64,000 bases of DNA from Setophaga petechia (Eukaryota; Chordata; Aves; Passeriformes; Parulidae), in the NCBI GenBank assembly GCA_024362935.1, contig JANCRA010000067.1, positions 2,731,921 to 2,795,920 on the forward strand. Direction: 5' to 3'. Positions 10,916-20,892 of the stretch are shown here, piece after piece (positions within the stretch are counted from its first letter, which is position 1; every line of letters starts with the position of its first letter). A program made the position numbers and the translations under genes. Below the pieces are notes generated by a model that was given only the letters and a program-made list of their open reading frames with translations, searched no databases and had not been told where the DNA came from.

Positions 10916-11792
10916 GCCCATTCACCAGGGGCTTCTCTGGGAGCCTGGGGTTGCTCCCTGGTGTGCCTGCATTTAGCACAGAAGGAGGAATAGGATTAAA
11001 GGAAAAAGAATCCAATAAAAACCCACCAAAAACACCTCTTGGTGTTTTCAGATTTCCTAAAGGCCAAATGTTTAAACAGAAGAGTTGCCTTTTGGAAATT
11101 CTGTGCCATTGCTAAAGTGAGAATCCTGCAGAACACGCTGCTGTGTTTTAGATGTGCTTCCCCAGCCCCACTTTAAGTCCTGTAAATCACCCCATATTGT
11201 CTGAGTGCACTGCTGGGCCACAGACTGAGACTGCTATTTCCTTAAATCATACTAGAGTTTCCCTTAAAATGCTTTCAGTGCATACATTTATGTGAAAATA
11301 AAGAGAGCTGAATTCAGTGTGGCAGAGCTCTTTCTTTCCAATTAAATCAGCCATGTAATTTATCACTGAATTTTATTCACAAACTCATATTTCAACAAGT
11401 GATTTTTCATATCATCTTTTAATTAAAACTGATTTACATCCCTGTGGAGGCTCTTAAAATGTGCTACCATTATCATAAGTCCATAATCAATCACTTGTAG
11501 AGTGTTAACAGACCAGTAACTGCAGATATTTTTCCCCCAACTATTTATTAAGAAGCATTTGTTAATTTTTTTTATTTACAAGCATCTCTCTGTTTTTGCA
11601 ATCAATCTCAGAATCAAACTGAGTCTAAACATTTATAGTTTACATCAGTGATGGTGCCCTCTGTGTTTACTGGGAAGTGAATTTATACCATACTGAAGCA
11701 CACTTTGGAACCAAGACTGGAATAATTTTGTGACTCGATTTTCTGCTATGAAAATATCTTCTGGGAGGAGCAGAGGAAGCTTTCCACTTGAG
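10916..11792. other. AT-rich single-copy stretch, possible conserved non-coding element
   Basis: About 0.9 kb with no recognised repeat, no CpG-rich segment and no open frame of note. Dense homeobox-like TAATTA/ATTAAA words between about 11230 and 11720 resemble conserved non-coding sequence, but a single genome cannot show conservation. Confidence 0.3.
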
Positions 11793-12211
11793 TGTGGCAT
11801 TCACATTCTCTGAAAAAATTCCTTCACCCAGGATTCTTCTCCTGGGAAGCTGAGGAGCCTCAGAGAAAAGGAAAACAATTCTGATCTCATTTGCTTCTCC
11901 TGTGTTGTGCTCATGTGGAATGTGTTTGGAGATTGTTTACCACAGGTGATTGTTTCATTGGATTCTGCTGTGAGTTGTTTTCACTCTTTGGCCAATCAGG
12001 GCCAAGCTGTGTTGAGACTCTGGAAAGAGTCAGGAGTTTTCACTATTATCTTTTTAGCATTGAGTAAGTGTCCTTTCTGTATTCTTTAGTTTAGTTTAGT
12101 ATAGTATTCTTTAATATAATATAGTATTATAAAATAATAAATTAGCCTTCTGAGAACATGGAGTCAGACTCATTATTCTCTCCCCTCATCAGTGGACCTG
12201 CATTTGCTATA
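11793..12211 (+). mobile_element. LTR-A solo LTR, copy 2 (plus)
   Basis: Starts TGTGGCATTCACATTCTCTG, a start variant shared with the 14983-15402 copy. It keeps CTCCTGGGAAGCTGAGGAGC, a GCCAATCAGG CCAAT box and AATAAATTAGCCTTCTGAGA with the AATAAA signal. Flanks CTTGAG (11787-11792) and TTTGAG (12212-12217) match 5/6 as a 6-bp TSD. The right end is diverged, so that boundary is less certain. Confidence 0.82.
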
Positions 12212-12786
12212 TTTGAGGATGTGGAAAGTGGGAGAAGCAGCTGGTTTTGGGGTGAAATATAAAATGAGAGCACCTGTGCTTACCTGGATGAATACGCAAA
12301 AAGAGGGAAAGGTGAAACTGCTGAACAACCAAAATGGTGGAGAGGTGTAAAAAAAAAATCTAATACAGAAGGTGTGGGCTCTTTTTCAATTCCTGTTTCC
12401 TAGGTCACAAATCAGGTGCCAGGTGGAGTTGCTTTCTAAAACATGAAAAGAAGTAACTTTGATATTTTTGATATTTGAGATATCACCAAGCTGGTGAAAG
12501 GTTTAGCCATAGAATCTTAATGTGTTGCCAAATTCTGGTTGTGTCTCCTCTAACCTCACCATTGCCAGGTCTCTTGGTAAGATTATTGCATCTTCTTTGC
12601 AGGCAAGATGCAGCCAGGTGCCACCTTCTCCTTCGTTGTGCTGCAGAAATAAAATATTTCTGGCTCAGACTCATTTTTAGGATGCTTTATGTATCGCACT
12701 GGCATCGACTAAATTTCTTTCCATTGCCTTTTTTTTCATCACCACAATAAATTGACAGCAAAGTGAAGATGGAGGAATGAGTCTGA

Positions 12787-13122
12787 TTCCAGGAGAAAAG
12801 CTGATCTGGCCTTATGTGCCAGGGGCTGTCAAGTGCTTGAGAGAATTATGATTCCTTTAGTGAAAAAGTAACAATTTCTCATGGAAAGCTGTGCCAGGGG
12901 AGGCTTAGATGGAACAGGAGGAAGAATTTCTTTACTGAGAGGGTTGTCAAACACTGGTTCAGGCTTCCTAGAGAGGCTGTTGGTATTTCAAGACTGTCAG
13001 GGTTTAAGAAGCATTTGGACAATGACCTTAACTTGAGTTTTGGTCAGGCAGTGGGATTGGATGATAATTGTAAATCACCTTCAACTGAAATTATTCTATT
13101 CTATTCCATTCTATTCTAATTA
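12787..13122 (+). mobile_element. CR1 LINE 3' end (plus)
   Basis: From the block shared with 10745-10915, through GGAGGAAGAATTTCTTTACT, CTTCCTAGAGAGGCTGTTGG and GACCTTAACTTGAG, to an ATTCTATTCTATTCCATTCT tail. It ends facing the minus-strand CR1 at 13168, so the two elements are tail to tail. Confidence 0.85.
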
Positions 13123-13167
13123 ATACACCTATATTTTTAATATGATTTGGGAAAGGTAATGTTTTCT

Positions 13168-13412
13168 TAATCACAGAATTATTTGGCTTGGAAAACACCT
13201 TAAATTCACCCAGTTCCACTCACCTGCCATGGCAGGGACACCTTCCACTATCCCAGCTTTCTCCAACCCTGTCCATCCTGGCCTTGGACACTTCCAGGGA
13301 TTGGGCAGCCACAGCTTCTCTGTGCCAGGGCCTTCCCACCCTGACAGGGAAGAATTTCTTCCCAAAATCTAAACCTGCCCACTTCAGTTTAAAGCCATTT
13401 TTCCTTGCTGTT
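13168..13412 (-). mobile_element. CR1 LINE 3' end (minus)
   Basis: AATCACAGAATTATTTGGCT, TGCCATGGCAGGGACACCTT, GGCCTTGGACACTTCCAGGG, AGCCACAGCTTCTC and AGGGAAGAATTTCTTCCC are CR1 blocks on the minus strand. 5'-truncated. Confidence 0.92.
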
Positions 13413-14885
13413 TTTAAAAGTCCTCCTTCATCTGTCTTGTTAATGTTTTTTGTGAGATTGTTTGTTTGTTTTTTTTTTCATTTCCTATCTGTTAATCATT
13501 GATATCCTTATTAGGATGGCATGATTTGGAAGATGATGCAGGAAAGTGACCTGAAGTCTTTAGCATTCCTCCAAATTCTGTGAAAATCTATGAGAAGTCC
13601 TATCCCCAGTGTGGGTGCAGAAGATCAACTCCATTTCCAGCCTCAGGATGTTGATCCTGTATGGGAGAGGAACCCACTGAGGCCCTGACAGCAGAGCTCT
13701 GCCAGAGCTGAGAGAGGCTCAAAGCTGAGCCTTGCTTGGAGCAGGACAACATGGATGGAAGGTGAAAAAATCACAATTAATTTTTTTTTTAATAACAAAA
13801 AAAAAAGTTGCAAACTACTTCTGTTTCTCCTTTGGGATGAAGTCAACCCAGCATGTTGGGAGTGGGCAGGAATCTCCTCATCTCAAAACACCAAAAAAAC
13901 CCACCCCATAAAAATGAAGAAAGCATCTACCCAGGGACTGATACTTGCATTTTCTCAGCTGTAGTAGAAGTGTGCCAAAAAGATGCTGTGCAGCCTAATC
14001 GAGGGCAATTCATTTAAAATGAGTAAAGAGTCCTGCCCCTCCAGTCAGCTGGGTGTGCTTGGAAACCAGAAACCAGAGCCTGTGTTTGCAGCTTGCCTTG
14101 GCTGCTTTCATCATTTAATGAATGAAATAATGCAGTCAAAGGCTGTGATTGTGAGCTGCTGAGTGATGCCTTGCCAAGCACTCTGTAATAGTGATTAAGA
14201 CACAAAAGGTGGTAAAAATGTGTATAATTACATCATGTGCAACATGGCTTAATTGTTCTCTGCAAGAGCCAGAGGAAATTCCCCCTGTGAAGTGTTATTT
14301 CCTTGCATTGGAGATCCACTCTGCTTGTCTTCTTAGCAGCATATTCTGATCCTTTCAAGAAGGGATGTCAGAGAACAGTGTCTCCTCCTGGAAAAATCAC
14401 ATTTTTGAGAAGCATTAAACACCCATAAAACAATCAGTGGCATTTGTCCTGAAGCCTGTGGGATGAAACATCCATTTTCCAATATTTTAATAAGGTCAGT
14501 CATTAGCAGGTCTTGCTTGGCTTGAGGGTGAAAACACCACAATCTTGTTTTCTTGTTTTCCCTCCTGAGCCGTGCCCTTCCATGATTTATTTCCTGTCAC
14601 TGCTGTTCTGCCTTGTGTTGATCTTGGCAGCTTGAAAGCCAACAGCAGCTTTGTTTTGCTGCTGCAAGTCCTGTAGTTGCTCTTGTCACTAAAAGCCAGT
14701 GAGTAGTTGGTTTATTACCCACATAACACAATAAAAGAATTGCTAATAGAGACTCCCAGGAGTTAGACACTTATGGCCATGGGCAGGAAGCAGAGGAAGG
14801 TTCTTTATAACTTGTAGCTGCTTCCTGAGCTGCTGCACAGAGCATGGATGTCTAATTCCTGGGTGAGATCTGATCCTGTGGATTC
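13413..14885. other. Unassigned non-coding sequence
   Basis: No repeat family, RNA gene or coding exon recognised. It contains a T/A low-complexity patch at about 13781-13806. Confidence 0.45.
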
Positions 14886-14955
14886 TTTGGTTTTTTTGGT
14901 TTTTTTTTTGTTTTTTTTGTTTGTTTTTTTTTTTTTTTGTTTTTTTTGTTTTTTT
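14886..14955. repeat. T-rich tract with G interruptions
   Basis: A run of T broken by single or double G, directly abutting the left end of the LTR-B copy at 14956. The position suggests either an A-rich integration site or slippage at the element edge. Confidence 0.85.
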
Positions 14956-15925
14956 TGTTAAGGTTGGGATTAATTGTGTGACACTATTGTACTTGCAGGG
15001 TTCCCAAACAAAGGAAGAAATGTTGAATCTGACTCCATGTTCTTAGAAGGTTAATTTATTATTTTATGATACTATTTTGTATTAGAGAATGCTATACTAA
15101 ACTATACTAAAGAATACAGAAGGGATATAGATAGAAGGCTAAAAGATAATAATGAAAACTCATTACTCCTTCCAGAGTCCCAATACAGCTTGGCACTAAT
15201 TGGTCATTAAGTTAAAACGATTCACATGAAACCAATGAAACAACCACCTGTGGGTAAACAATCTCCAAAGACATTCCAAAGCAGCAGAACACAGGAGAAG
15301 CAAATCAGATAAATATTGTTTTCCTTTTTCTCTGAGGTTTCTCAACTTCCCAGGAGAAAAATACTGAGCAAAGAGATTTTTCCAGAAAATATGAATGCCA
15401 CATGAGACAGTATTTTTTGTTTGGATTTAGATGTTTATTAGTTTTTGTTTATATTACAGCCTCACAAATTGTGAGTTCTAGTGTACTTCACTCTATTAAA
15501 TTAAAAATGGAGTTGTATTTCTTTCTTTACAAAGCTTTTTAAGGATAAACTGTTTAATTAAGATATGATGCAAATTACTTTTACTTTTAACTCAATAACT
15601 AACTACTCATGACCCATAACATGGTTTTTATATTTAATTACACAATACTACTTAAACTCATGAAAAGAAGGTGAAGAAGATAGACTAGCTTCTGCTCTAA
15701 AACTTTTATCTTGTTTTTTATATTTACTATATTCTAAACTCTTAAACTCTGAGTTTCCCACCCTGTGATCTCACACTCTTCTATCCAAACTCCAGACCCA
15801 CAATCCCAGTTCTGTCATTCCATTCTGGAAGCTTCTCCACGGCCTCAGGTCAGTGCAGTGTTCTCTTGGGGGTCAGTGCCTGGCAGCACAGAAATCTGAA
15901 ATTCTCAGTATCCAGGGCTCCAACA
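14956..15925. mobile_element. LTR-B copy split by a nested LTR-A
   Basis: Two parts, 14956-14982 and 15403-15925, together match the continuous LTR-B at 44893-45438. They start TGTTAAGGTTGGGATT and end CAGGGCTCCAACA, with shared blocks AAACTCTGAGTTTCCCACC, CACAATCCCAGTTCTGTCAT and AAGCTTCTCCACGGCCTC. The TG...CA ends with a TGTTGG-type terminus suggest an ERV-L-like solo LTR (inference). No clear TSD was found. An LTR-A copy occupies 14983-15402. There is also a GTCAGTGC duplication near 15850 relative to the other copy. Confidence 0.8.
14983..15402 (-). mobile_element. LTR-A solo LTR, copy 3 (minus), nested in LTR-B
   Basis: Read on the minus strand it begins TGTGGCATTCATATTTTCTG and contains the AATAAATTAACCTTCTAAG polyadenylation block. 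Flanks TGTGAC (14977-14982) and TGAGAC (15403-15408) match 5/6 and together complete the LTR-B sequence, so this LTR-A inserted after LTR-B was in place. Confidence 0.88.
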
Positions 15926-16023
15926 TGATCCCACTGAATGCAGGGGAGAGGAATTCTTGGCTTTTAAAGCCCTTTGCAGCACTCATTTACAAATGGGAGA
16001 ATGTGATTCTGTGTGAAGTTGTG

Positions 16024-16380
16024 TGTCACCGTGATATTTTCTGAAAAATCTTCTTTGCCCAGGATTTTTCTCCTGAGAAGCTGAGAAGCCTCAGAAAAGA
16101 AATGTAAACAATAATTATCTGATTGCTTTGCAACGTGGTCTGGAGGTTGCTCACCAACAGGTGCATCTTTGATTGGTTCCATGTGAATTGTGTTGACTTA
16201 GTAACCAATCCCAGTCCAGCTAGGATTGGTCATTCTGAGTCTGTCACAGGTTTTTGTTATCATTCTTTTCTAGCCTTTGGATGTAAGCTTTAATCTTTCT
16301 TTAGTATAATTTTAGTATATAATTTCTTTGAATATAATATCATAAAATAATAAATCAGCCTTCTGAGAACTTGGAGTCAG
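16024..16380 (+). mobile_element. LTR-A copy 4 (plus), 3' truncated
   Basis: Begins TGTCACCGTGATATTTTCTG and runs through CTCCTGAGAAGCTGAGAAGC, GGTGCATCTTTGATTGGTTC, CCAATCCCAGTCCAGC and AATAAATCAGCCTTCTGAGA, then loses the family sequence after GGAGTCAG. The last 30 or so bases of the LTR and the second TSD are absent. Confidence 0.88.
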
Positions 16381-17743
16381 CAGTTTCTGGAATGCTGCTT
16401 CTCCCAGGCAATCTGACCTCAGCTGGGGGCACAGGAAGAGCAAGAGGATGCTCAGGACTGTAATTCCATCTTTCTTTGCTCCAGCCCATTTACCAGCAGG
16501 CTGCCAGCTCAGGGTGCTCTGGTTTAACCCTGGCTGCATCAGGAGCAAACCTTGCAGTGTTTGATTTGATGGTCCCTGTTACAGCAGGGTTTAACTGGAA
16601 CTTGGAACCACAAGTGATCAACTCAGATGAGAGAATTGTTTTTAATTAGCTGTAATTGAATTTGGGAAGGATTACATCAGTGGTCTGAGATGATAAATCA
16701 CTCAGAGCAGCTAATTTTTCTGCTCTCCTGACTCCGTTATCAGAATTTGCTTTCTCTCTACTACTTTTTTATAATAATTGAGACTGGGACAATGGAGAAT
16801 TTCCAATCTGTGCCCTGGTGAGAAGCTGCAGGAGCTGCTTGACACAAAAACCAGTGTGAGCCTCAGGAACTGTGTTCTCATTCTTGATGTGTGGTACTTT
16901 GGTGTGAAAACTGCCCAGACTGGGATTGCCTGCCCCATGCAGCTGAGCACAGAGAGCACAAGGGGAGCTGGACAAGGTGAAAAGTGAGTTAAAGGAAAAG
17001 AAAAAATAGAAATAAAAATAAAAATAAAAAAGCCTCAGATGCACTAACTGAAACACAAAATACATATCCTTGAGATCTGCACTTCTTTATCCCCCTCTCA
17101 AACTGTGGCATGGCACAGTGGACTAGAAATTGTGAGATTTGGGTTCCCTGGTGGAACAGTTCTCAAGGCTGCATGAAAACATTCTGTGGATAGCTCTCCC
17201 TTGCCCTTGTGATAACTTCTCAGTGAGAACAAAGTGGGAAAGGCAGGTGCAGAAAGAGAAATCTATTAATTTAAGTTTCAGCAGCTTGCTGGAGCAGAAT
17301 GGAATGGACACTGCACCATTTCACTCCCTGGAGCCTGGGCAGGATGCAGGAAGATCAGCCCTGCTGAGGATCACAGGCTACCCCTGCACAGCCTGTTGGC
17401 CTCTTTCTCCCTCTGTTTGCCATCCTGCCCTGGCATGGGGATTTTTGACCCCTTCCACCCTGCTCTGCTCTCAGCCAAGCACCACCTGGGAAGGGAAATA
17501 TGGGTGCCTCCATTTCCCCAAACCCATCAGTTTTCTGCACTCTCCAGTCTCTGAGAGCCTGGGCAGGCTTCACAAAACAGCTGTACCTCTCCAGTGGCAG
17601 CAGGAGGTTGTTTTTCACACTAACTGGAGTGTGAATGCACCCATGTGCAAGGGAGAAGAATTAATCACCTGAGCTGGCCTCTGTGTGTCCAAAATAACCC
17701 ATCTCCATGTTGTCCTCGTCACTGGTGGCTGTGGGGCCTGGAG
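16381..17743. other. Unassigned sequence with one 177-codon frame
   Basis: Mostly single-copy-looking sequence with an A-rich patch at about 16990-17030. A plus-strand open frame of 177 codons (17139-17672) is the longest one outside recognised repeats. It has no recognisable domain, no obvious signal or membrane segment, and two antisense frames of comparable quality, so I do not call it a gene. Confidence 0.35.
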
Positions 17744-18667
17744 AAATTGTCCTTCTGGGTTATGCCCTTTGGGATGTTCCTGCCAGAGGGAATTGTCCCT
17801 CTGGGTAATGCCCTTTGGGATGTGCTGCCAGCAGGGAATTGTCCCTCTGGGTTATGCCCTTTGGGATGTTCCTGCCAGAGGGAATTGTCCCTCTGGGTTA
17901 TGCCCTTTGGGATGCTCCTACCAGGAGGGAATTGTCCCTCTGGGTTATGCCCTTTGGGTTTTTCCTACCAGGAGGGAATTGTCCTTCTGGGTTATGTCCT
18001 TTAGGATGTTCCTGCCAGAGGGAATTGTCCTTCTGGGTTATGTCCTTTGCCTGCCAGGAGGGAATTGTCCCTCTGGGTTATGTCCTTTGGGATATTCCTA
18101 CCAGGAGGGAATTGTCCCTCTGGGTTATGCCCTTTGGGATGTTCCTGCCAGGAGGGAATTGTCCCTCTGGGTTATGTCCTTAGGGATGTTCCTGCCAGGA
18201 GGGAATTGTCCCTCTGGGTTATGTCCTTAGGGATGTTCCTGCCAGGAGGGAATTGTCCCTCTGGGCTATGTCCTTTGGGATATTCCTACCAGGAGGGAAT
18301 TGTCCTTCTGGGTTATGCCCTTTGGGATGTTCCTGCCAGAGGGAATTGTCCCTCTGGGTTATGTCCTTTGCCTGCCAGGAGGGAATTGTCCCTCTGGGTT
18401 ATGTCATTTGGGATGCACCTGCCAGGAGGGAATTGTCCCTCTGGGTTATGCCCTTTGAATTGTTCCTGCCAGCAGGGAATTGTCCCTCTGGGTTATGCCC
18501 TTTGAATTGTTCCTGCCAGCAGGGAATTGTCCCTCTGGGTTATGTCCTTTGGGATGTGCTGCCAGGAGGGAATTGTCCCTCTGGGTTATGCCCTTTGGGA
18601 TGTGCTGCCAGCAGGGAATTGTCCCTCTGGGTTATGCCCTTTGGGATGTTCCTACCAGCAGGGAATT
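17744..18667 (+). repeat. 46-bp minisatellite, about 20 units
   Basis: Twenty occurrences of GGAATTGTCC(C/T)TCTGGGT define the array, with a mean period of about 46 bp. Variable parts include TGCC/TGTCC, GGGATGTTCCTGCCAG, GGGATGTGCTGCCAGC and a GAATTGTTCCTGCCAGC form (two adjacent units near 18450 and 18500). Two units (about 18045 and 18368) carry the same internal deletion, CCTTTGCCTGCCAGG, seven units apart, suggesting block duplication. Because 46 is not a multiple of 3, all three plus frames cycle through the same three peptides. Confidence 0.97.
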
Positions 18668-18780
18668 CTTGGGTGGGCTGTGACAAGCTGGATGTGGTGC
18701 CAAGACTGAGCTGCCCCCTTGGGGAGGGTGGGTGCTCTCTGGGGTGCCCCACACTGCCCTGGCAGAGGTGTTTGGGGGGC

Positions 18781-19794
18781 TGTGGTGCCTTGGAGGGGAT
18801 CCCTGGAACAGAGGCTAGACAAGATTAGGAGAATAAAAGTGAATAAAAGTGAACCTTCTGTAAGTTCACCTTGGGCAGTCCCAAGAGGGGCTACACCCAG
18901 GATGGACAATGGTCATGAGGTTTTCACACAATTTTAAATTTGGTCCATTTACATACCAGGGGTTAATCCTCCAATTACAGCTTCAGGTAATGAAGTCATT
19001 TACTGTTGGAATCCCAAATGCAGGGAACTCAGAATTTTAGGCCTGTAAGCCAAAGTGTAGAATTAAACCCAGGATTTGATCTGAGACCTTGGAAAAGGCT
19101 CCCAAACTGAGGTGCTAGAAGGGAGAATGTGGATTTATAGTTTAAAGCAGAGACACATGAAGCTAAGAAGAGGAAAGTTTAGAGTTTTAGAGTTTAAGAT
19201 ATAAAAATAAAAGTAGTTACAAAGCTAAACAAAGAGTTTAGAATGCAATACCATAAGTTTGTCTGTCATAACATGGTTGGCTAAGAAAGCTTACACTGTA
19301 GCATAAATCCATGAGGCAAAATATTTAAGGATTGGGTCAAAACCACAAATATCCTTATTGGCAGTATTTTATTGGTAAATAAATAATTTAAAGGTCTTGT
19401 AACAAAGGGTCTTGTGCCCTGATGAACCATGAGGTGAAGATGTGAGCTGAATTCACCCTTCCTGCCTATGGAGAAGATAGGAAAAATAAATCACATTATC
19501 AAAAACAACTCAGAGGTCCCATCTCTAACTCATTCAAAACTCCTTCAAAAATCCCCATAATTTACTCCATGTTTTCTCCCTCCACTTCACTGCATTTTAC
19601 ATCTCTCAGGGCCTGAGACAGTCCTTGAGTTTCAGACCCAGAGAAGAATTGTTTTGTCTGAATAAAATGAGAGAACAGGAGCTGACAGGCTATGGAGTTT
19701 CAGAGCTATACCCTCAAGCAGTACAGGATCTGAAAAATACAAAAAATAACACAAAAATACAATAAAATTTTTTAAAAAAATTCCTGAGGCATCA
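18781..19794. mobile_element. LTR-C copy split by a nested element
   Basis: Parts 18781-19003 and 19561-19794 align in order with the LTR-C copy at 50496-50922. Shared blocks: TGCCTTRG, GGAACAGAGGCTAGAC-like, CACCTTGGGCAGT, GGGGTTAATCCTCCAATTA, AGAATTGTTTTGTCT, AGGATCTGAAAAATA and CCTGAGGCATCA at the right edge. A TTTAC repeat flanks the intervening element at 19004-19559. Confidence 0.7.
19004..19559 (+). mobile_element. TGTTGG-type LTR nested in LTR-C
   Basis: Starts TGTTGGAATCCCAAATGCAG and is bordered by ATTTAC on both sides (18998-19003 and 19560-19565). AATAAA lies about 60 bp before its right edge (GAAAAATAAATCAC). Its first 40 bp resemble the reverse complement of the LTR-B 3' edge, so it may be a distant LTR-B relative in the opposite orientation. 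The right terminus lacks a clear CA and is the weaker boundary. Confidence 0.6.
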
Positions 19795-19870
19795 GCTGTA
19801 GTGCCCTCCTGCTGTTCTCCCTTTAAAAAACCCATTGTGCATCCCAGCCTCCCAACAAACAGAACAGCAG

Positions 19871-20486
19871 AGTCACCATCATATTTTCTGAAAAATCCCT
19901 TTGCCAGGATGTCTTCTCCTGGGAAGCTGAGAAACCTCAGAGAAAGATGAAAACAATATTATCTCATTCGCTTTCTGTGTTTTGCTGCTTTGGAATGTGG
20001 TTTGGAGATTGTTTATCCAACATGTGAATTGTTTTTACCTAATGACCAATCACAGTACAGCTGTGACGAGGCTCTGGCGAGTCATGAGTTTTTAATTAGT
20101 ACCTTGTTAAGCCTTCTGTAAATATCTTTTCTCTATTCTTTAGCATAGTTTTAGTATAGCATAATAATAGAATAGAATACATAAAATATATGATATGATA
20201 TAAAATATAATATGTTATATAATAAAATATAATATAAAATATAATATGATATAAAATATAATATATACTATATAGAATATATTATGATAAATATAATATA
20301 ATATAATATAATATAATATAATATAATATAATATAATATAATATAATATAATATAATTATAATAAAGTATAATATAATATAATTATAATAAAGTATAATA
20401 TAATATAATAATAAATTAGCCTTCTAAGAACATGGAGTCAGATTCATAATTTCCTTCCTGCCACAGGGGACCCCAAAAATCCCACA
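19871..20486 (+). mobile_element. LTR-A solo LTR, copy 5 (plus), expanded
   Basis: Starts (T>A)GTCACCATCATATTTTCTG and ends ATCCCACA, with perfect 6-bp TSD CAGCAG at 19865-19870 and 20487-20492. It is about 200 bp longer than other copies because an AT-rich pentanucleotide array sits at about 20160-20410, just upstream of AATAAATTAGCCTTCTAAG. Confidence 0.92.
20160..20411. repeat. (ATAAT)n microsatellite inside LTR-A
   Basis: AT-only pentanucleotide array, purest at about 20293-20356, with degenerate AAAATATAATAT words on either side. It lies at the same site as the expansions in the 27356-27869 and 29408-29835 LTR-A copies. Confidence 0.95.
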
Positions 20487-20892
20487 CAGCAGCCCCTCAA
20501 CCCACCCACAGGGAAAGGGCCTGGCAGTGGAAATGCTGCTGTGGAGTGTGGAAAGCCTCACTCAGAATCTCATGTTTTCATTCTATTATTGGCACTGGAG
20601 TTTTTAACAGCAAACAACCACTTGGCTTCTCTCCCATCACCGTGCAATAATTTTGCTTCTTTGTCTCGATGGATCTCGTTGTTTTTTTCAAGCACTGCAC
20701 TAAAAGCAGCCACTTGGAGTGGAACCATTTCACCCTCTCAATTATTTCTTTTGTGAGGCATGACTGCCATCAGTTTTGTCATAAACGTAAAAAGCTTGTA
20801 CCTGGGAGCTCAGGAATTAGGGAAATCATGTTTTTTTAATGCTTTGAAACATCAGGCTTCATCACCCTTGCTGCAATTTTCTTTGGCTGTAA

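Noticed and set aside
17139..17672. 177-codon plus frame in non-repeat sequence
   Set aside because: The best candidate by context, but the composition is not protein-like, no family is recognised and antisense frames are similarly open. It would need transcript or cross-species evidence.
17645..18828. Several overlapping 119-191 codon plus frames with a repeated peptide
   Set aside because: They are the three cycling frames of the 46-bp minisatellite. Openness follows from the repeat unit having no stops in any frame.
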